Below are positions 63,903 through 64,000 of a DNA stretch of 64,000 nucleotides, in pieces. The DNA lies in the NCBI GenBank assembly GCA_019636625.1, contig JAHBXE010000002.1, forward strand, positions 1 to 64,000. Direction: 5' to 3'. Source of the stretch: Phycisphaeraceae bacterium (GTDB lineage: Bacteria > Planctomycetota > Phycisphaerae > Phycisphaerales > UBA1924). Below the pieces are notes generated by a model that was not told where the DNA came from, searched no databases, and saw only the letters and a list, made by a program, of their open reading frames with translations. Within the stretch, counting starts at the first letter, position 1. Each line of letters begins with the position of its first letter. The position numbers and the translations under genes were made by a program.

Positions 63903-64000
63903 ATGGCCAAGGGTGTATTCGAGAGAACCAAGCCGCACGTGAACGTTGGAACCATCGGTCACATCGACCACGGCAAGTCCACGCTTACGGCCGCGCTGTC
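63903..64000 (+). CDS. tuf: Elongation factor Tu, N-terminal part (3' end cut by window)
   Basis: Only the first 32 codons are present: [20 protein letters not shown] then [13 protein letters not shown]. The GTP-binding P-loop GHIDHGKST is diagnostic of EF-Tu, which carries aminoacyl-tRNA to the ribosome. ATG 63903 has GGGAG upstream. Confidence 0.96.
   Translation, partial: MAKGVFERTKPHVNVGTIGHIDHGKSTLTAAL

Overview
This window looks like the chromosome of a high-GC member of the Planctomycetota, most likely class Phycisphaerae. The evidence is in the gene content. There are several secreted proteins with prepilin-type or Gly-rich N-termini, and one protein combining a pilin-like N-terminus with an H-X9-DG end. 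Three secreted beta-propeller proteins carry paired C-terminal dockerin-like motifs (NCDGSTG...LTANDFQCFLNKFA). A divergent ECF-type sigma factor and a metal-type KdsA are also present, the latter implying lipopolysaccharide and an outer membrane. No phage, IS transposase, rRNA or CRISPR array was seen.

Layout. 2-2065: C-terminal part of the helicase HrpA. 2247-6526: three tandem secreted paralogues of LTxxQ/Spy-like helical type. 6568-20143: a tightly overlapping type II secretion operon (E-F-G-H-I-J-K-L-M-C-D) ending in a lipoprotein. 20162-22648: DNA repair genes tag and mutM around an atypical SDR. 22656-26922 (minus): a PaoABC-like molybdenum aldehyde oxidoreductase operon with two small genes nearby. 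27253-36192: a two-partner secretion pair, a TpsB transporter and a 2265-residue repeat-rich TpsA adhesin. 36193-40445: chorismate synthase, a membrane/spermidine-synthase-like protein and a HAD phosphatase whose start codon overlaps it head to head. 40475-44570: tRNA-Cys, a secreted protein with an internal duplication, two dockerin-tagged propellers and a pseudopilin-like protein. 44571-47018: a short accessory-looking stretch with repeats, orphan genes and a HepT/MntA toxin-antitoxin pair. 47027-48895: a B12-dependent acyl-CoA mutase large subunit with repeat-derived insertions. 49069-53621: a thioredoxin-like protein, a membrane TPR protein, and an STAS / anti-sigma-kinase pair. 53762-56668: iscS-iscU-iscA and an ACT-domain gene. 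56616-61974 (minus): phyH, trxB, kdsA, a third dockerin-tagged protein, a hypothetical and a cyclophilin. 62294-63447 (minus): a sigma factor and its partner. 63702-64000: tRNA-Thr followed by tuf, cut by the window end.

How it fits together. The window is rich in envelope and export functions: a complete T2SS, a TPS pair, KDO synthesis and several tagged exported proteins that are plausible T2SS cargo. The strongest unexplained signal is a set of short repeats. A GTGG...CTCCG palindrome occurs once between genes (21670-21726) and once, in frame, inside trxB (58040-58106). Different short repeats sit in frame inside the mutase gene, and an octamer tandem array with core AGTGAC follows two stop codons. 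Together they suggest small repeat elements that tolerate, or are tolerated in, coding sequence.
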